Assembly (NCBI RefSeq): GCF_027532945.1
Contig: NZ_JAPZTZ010000002.1
Coordinates: 1-58,621 of the forward strand
Source: Phreatobacter sp.
Lineage (GTDB): Bacteria; Pseudomonadota; Alphaproteobacteria; Rhizobiales; Phreatobacteraceae
Direction: 5' to 3'
Length of the DNA: 58,621 nt
Shown here: one piece after another, positions 56,156 through 58,621 of the stretch
Layout: every line of letters begins with the position of its first letter
Numbering within the stretch: position 1 is the stretch's first letter
Position numbers and translations under genes: made by a program
Notes under the pieces: generated by a model
What the model was told of the DNA's origin: nothing
Database searches by the model: none
Seen by the model: only the letters and a program-made list of their open reading frames with translations

Positions 56156-57420
56156 GTCGGGCGGAATTGTTCCGCCAGCTTCCGCACCTTGTCCAGCCCA
56201 CGCTTGGGTCCGATGGCCGCAAAGGTCATGGGCGAGGAGCGCACCAGCCTTGCGCCGGCCGCGCGGGCATCCTCCACCGTCACGGCGTCGATCTTGGCGA
56301 CGATCTCCTCCAGCGCGAAGGTGCGGCCGAAGACGAGGATCTGCCGCGCCATCTGGTCGGTACGCGAGGCGGAACTCTCCAGCGCGCCGAGGAGGCCGAC
56401 CTTCATCTGCGCCTTGGCGCGGCCGACCTCGGCATCGGTGGCGCCATCCACCGTGGCGTTGAGCACGTCCATGGTGAGGTTCACGAGATCGACCGCGTCG
56501 CCCGGATCGGTACCGGCGGAAATGCCGAAAATGCCGGTGTCGCTGTAGGACCAGTGGAACGAGTGGATCTCGTAGCAGAGGCCGCGCTCCTCGCGGACCT
56601 CCTGGAAAAGGCGCGAGGAGAGCCCGCCGCCGAGCAGGTTGTTGAAGACGCCGACGGCGTAGATGTCGGGCTCGCGGTAGCTCAGGCCCTCGAAGCCGAA
56701 GACGAGGTTGGTCTGCTCCAGCGGACGGGCCACCGTGCTGATGCCGCCGCGGTAGCGGGCGGGCTCGTTGGCCGGCGGGGCGTCCTTCGGAAGGACCTCG
56801 AAGGCGCGGCCGATGGCCTCGACGATGCGGTCGTGGTCGACCGCGCCGGCGGCGGAGACGACCGCGCGCGGGGCGGAATAGGAGCGGCCCATATAGGCGC
56901 GCAGCTTGTCGGGCGTCGCCGAGCGCACCGCGGCGGGGGTGCCGAGGATGGTGCGACCGAGGGGCTGGGCGGGATAGGCCTCGGCAATGAAATGGTCGAG
57001 GACGACGTCGTCCGGATCGTCCTCGGCGGCGCCGATCTCCTGGACGATGACGTTCTTCTCCTTGACCAGCTCCTCCGGATGGAACTGCGGATCGGTGAGG
57101 ATGTCGGCGAGGATGTCGATGGCGACGGGCAGGTCCTCGCCGAGCACCTTGGCGAAGTAGGACGTGCTCTCCGACGCCGTCGCGGCATTGAGGTCGCCGC
57201 CCACCGCCTCGATCTCCTCGGCGAGCCCGCGCGGCGTGCGGCGGGTCGTGCCCTTGAAGGCCATGTGCTCGAGGAGGTGGCTGATGCCGTGCTCGTCGGG
57301 GCGCTCGTCACGACCACCGACGCCGAAGCTGACCTGGATCGAGGCGGTCTTGAGGTGGGGCATGGCGTCGGTGACGACGGTCAGGCCGGAGGGCAGCGTG
57401 GTCAGGCGCGTGGTCGACAT
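56152..57420 (-). CDS. M16 family zinc peptidase (processing-peptidase-like)
   Basis: 422 aa. The inverted zinc motif HLLEH (His48, Glu51, His52) lies in GISHLLEHMAFKGT, with distal Glu candidates in EELVKEKNVIVQEI; a second M16 domain follows (about 190-415). It resembles bacterial homologues of mitochondrial processing peptidase beta. Likely cytoplasmic or periplasmic peptide degradation; no signal peptide seen. The start is ATG 57420, with an in-frame GTG 6 nt upstream as an alternative. Confidence 0.93.
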   Translation of the reverse strand: MSTTRLTTLPSGLTVVTDAMPHLKTASIQVSFGVGGRDERPDEHGISHLLEHMAFKGTTRRTPRGLAEEIEAVGGDLNAATASESTSYFAKVLGEDLPVAIDILADILTDPQFHPEELVKEKNVIVQEIGAAEDDPDDVVLDHFIAEAYPAQPLGRTILGTPAAVRSATPDKLRAYMGRSYSAPRAVVSAAGAVDHDRIVEAIGRAFEVLPKDAPPANEPARYRGGISTVARPLEQTNLVFGFEGLSYREPDIYAVGVFNNLLGGGLSSRLFQEVREERGLCYEIHSFHWSYSDTGIFGISAGTDPGDAVDLVNLTMDVLNATVDGATDAEVGRAKAQMKVGLLGALESSASRTDQMARQILVFGRTFALEEIVAKIDAVTVEDARAAGARLVRSSPMTFAAIGPKRGLDKVRKLAEQFRPT

Positions 57421-57484
57421 TCTCACCCGGGGGTCGCGGCCGCCGGCTCATCCCGGGGCGAGCGGCGAACATAATGGCGCCGGA

Positions 57485-58414
57485 TCAGAACCGGAAGCCG
57501 CCGGTGAGCATGATGCGGCGGGTGACGACCCAGTTCTCCGCCCGCAGCGTCGCGGCCCCGGCCGTCGACGGGCCGCCGGTCGGGGTGCCGGTGACGGTGA
57601 CGAGCTGGCCGGCCAGTTCCCGCATCAGGCTGGAGGAGGGCGAGAAGGCCGCCTCGATCTCGCCGTCGAGGCGGACAAAGACGCGGCCATAGGGAACCTC
57701 GATACCGGCGCCGAGCACGGCGGAGGGCAACCAGCGCGTCTGGCGCCAGGCGACGACGCCGCCAGTGGTGCAGGTCACTGGCGGGCCGACCGCGCAGGAG
57801 CGCGCGCCGGTGGCGTCGAAATCGACCTGCTCGGCGAGGCGCGCCATGCCGAGGCCGGCACGGACGAATGGCATGATGCCGGAAAAGGCGTAGCCAAGGC
57901 GGCCGGACAGGGCGAGGCCGGCGTCGAGATTGCCGCGATAGGCGCCGCTCGCCGTGTTGGTATAGGCGGCAAGGCCCGGGATGGAGACGAGGGTGGAGCC
58001 GCCGAGGCGGCCATTGCCGCCCTCCCGGCCCAGACGGCCGCGCAGTTCGAGGCCCGTCACGAGTCCGTTCGGGCCGCCAAAATTCCAACCCGCCATGGCA
58101 TGGCCGGTGAGGCCGGCGAGGTTCGCGGTGGTGCTGCAGCCCGAGGCGCCGCCGAGCGAGACAGGGCCGAGATAGGGCACGCCGACGCCGGGGCAGGCGA
58201 AGCCGTCGACGAGGCTGAAGGCGCGCTTCGACGGCAGGCCATAGGCAAGGCCGGCGGCGAGATAGAAGCCGCCGACGCCGCGATTGGCGGCGGCGACCGC
58301 ATCGAAATCGGGAATGGCGGATTGGCGAATATCACGCTGCGCGGCGGCCGGCAGGGCCATGCCAACGAGACAGACGACAAGGGCAAACAGCCGTAACAGG
58401 ACGTGGCGAACCAC
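57485..58414 (-). CDS. Outer-membrane beta-barrel protein
   Basis: 309 aa. A signal peptide (LLRLFALVVCLVGMALPAAA) and a mature domain of alternating amphipathic strands (GFYLAAGLAYGLPSK, GLVTGLELRGRLGR, DAGLALSGRLGYAF, VFVRLDGEIEAAF) end in GGFRF with a C-terminal Phe recognised by BamA. It looks like an OmpA/porin-type 8-stranded barrel. The two Cys pairs may form disulfides. GTG start with GGGAGAG 5 nt upstream. Confidence 0.88.
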   Translation of the reverse strand: MVRHVLLRLFALVVCLVGMALPAAAQRDIRQSAIPDFDAVAAANRGVGGFYLAAGLAYGLPSKRAFSLVDGFACPGVGVPYLGPVSLGGASGCSTTANLAGLTGHAMAGWNFGGPNGLVTGLELRGRLGREGGNGRLGGSTLVSIPGLAAYTNTASGAYRGNLDAGLALSGRLGYAFSGIMPFVRAGLGMARLAEQVDFDATGARSCAVGPPVTCTTGGVVAWRQTRWLPSAVLGAGIEVPYGRVFVRLDGEIEAAFSPSSSLMRELAGQLVTVTGTPTGGPSTAGAATLRAENWVVTRRIMLTGGFRF

Positions 58415-58557
58415 GACACTCTCCCATCCCTCGCGACCCCCGGCATGTTTAACACCGGGTGCATGGCGGCAGTGGAAAAGCTGCGGATGCGGTGGATGGT
58501 CCGTTAACGCTGGCCGACTTCAGGGCGGGCAAGTTCACCGCGCCAACGGGAACAGCG

Positions 58558-58612
58558 CACCTCTCCCCGGCGGGGAGAGGTCGACGAGCGTCAGCGAGGC
58601 GGGAGAGGGGGA
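58558..58612 (-). repeat. Dispersed palindromic repeat, copy 4 (reverse)
   Basis: CACCTCTCCCCGGCGGGGAG followed by AGGTCGACGAGCG and GAGGCGGGAGAGGGGGA. It matches copy 2 except GTCA replaces GAA in the small inner hairpin. It lies 144 nt upstream of the beta-barrel gene, near the window end. Confidence 0.85.
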
Positions 58613-58621
58613 AAGCCCTCC

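Overview
The window is a GC-rich chromosomal segment from an alphaproteobacterium, most likely a member of the Hyphomicrobiales (Rhizobiales). This is inferred from the dcw cell-wall and division cluster continuing into lpxC-bamD-recN-ligA, the DUF1127 small proteins, a DUF3369 hybrid kinase, an alphaproteobacterial-type FtsZ with a long Pro-rich linker, and dispersed palindromic repeats. I cannot name a genus. No rRNA, insertion sequence, prophage or CRISPR array was seen.

Layout. (1) 94-8461, minus strand: a metabolic cluster with an M20 AbgB-like amidohydrolase, GST, alpha/beta hydrolase, SDR, a bifunctional enoyl-CoA hydratase/3-hydroxyacyl-CoA dehydrogenase, a separate enoyl-CoA hydratase and a YcaQ-type DNA glycosylase. 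(2) 8671-13755, plus strand: an aldo/keto reductase, a small exported protein, a TadG-like von Willebrand protein with an unusual Cys/Thr-rich insert, and the MgtE magnesium transporter. MgtE is preceded by a long structured leader that holds a proline-rich upstream ORF ending in an ATGA overlap with mgtE. (3) 13777-15663, minus: a membrane protein, tRNA-Phe(GAA), an L,D-transpeptidase and a small exported protein. (4) 15937-21447, minus: a tightly overlapping four-gene signalling operon (TRAP-type solute receptor, membrane histidine kinase, REC-DUF3369-histidine kinase, OmpR-type regulator) with no TRAP permease. (5) 21695-25255: small exported and GNAT proteins, a GlcD-like flavoprotein, a thioesterase and two very small DUF1127-like proteins.

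(6) 25422-51880, minus: ligA, a ClpP-fold exported protein, recN, bamD, lpxC and the dcw cluster. In transcription order the cluster runs rsmH-ftsL-ftsI-murE-murF-mraY-murD-ftsW-murG-murC-murB-[toxin-antitoxin]-ddl-ftsQ-ftsA-ftsZ. Many junctions are ATGA, GTGA or TGATG overlaps, which suggests translational coupling. A strong intrinsic terminator follows ftsZ. A RelE-like toxin and Xre-type antitoxin sit between murB and ddl, and mraZ is absent from its usual place ahead of rsmH. (7) 52142-58414: an HdeD-like membrane protein, a VanX-type D-Ala-D-Ala dipeptidase next to an AmiD-like amidase (both act on peptidoglycan), a DUF4337 protein, a small cupin, a GNAT acetyltransferase coupled to an M16 peptidase, and an outer-membrane beta-barrel.

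The most interesting items are the mgtE leader with its Pro/Arg-rich upstream ORF (resembling in style the MgtL logic of enterobacterial mgtA), the receptor-two-kinase-regulator relay, and the toxin-antitoxin pair embedded in the essential division operon. All functions are inferred from sequence by eye; no database search was run.
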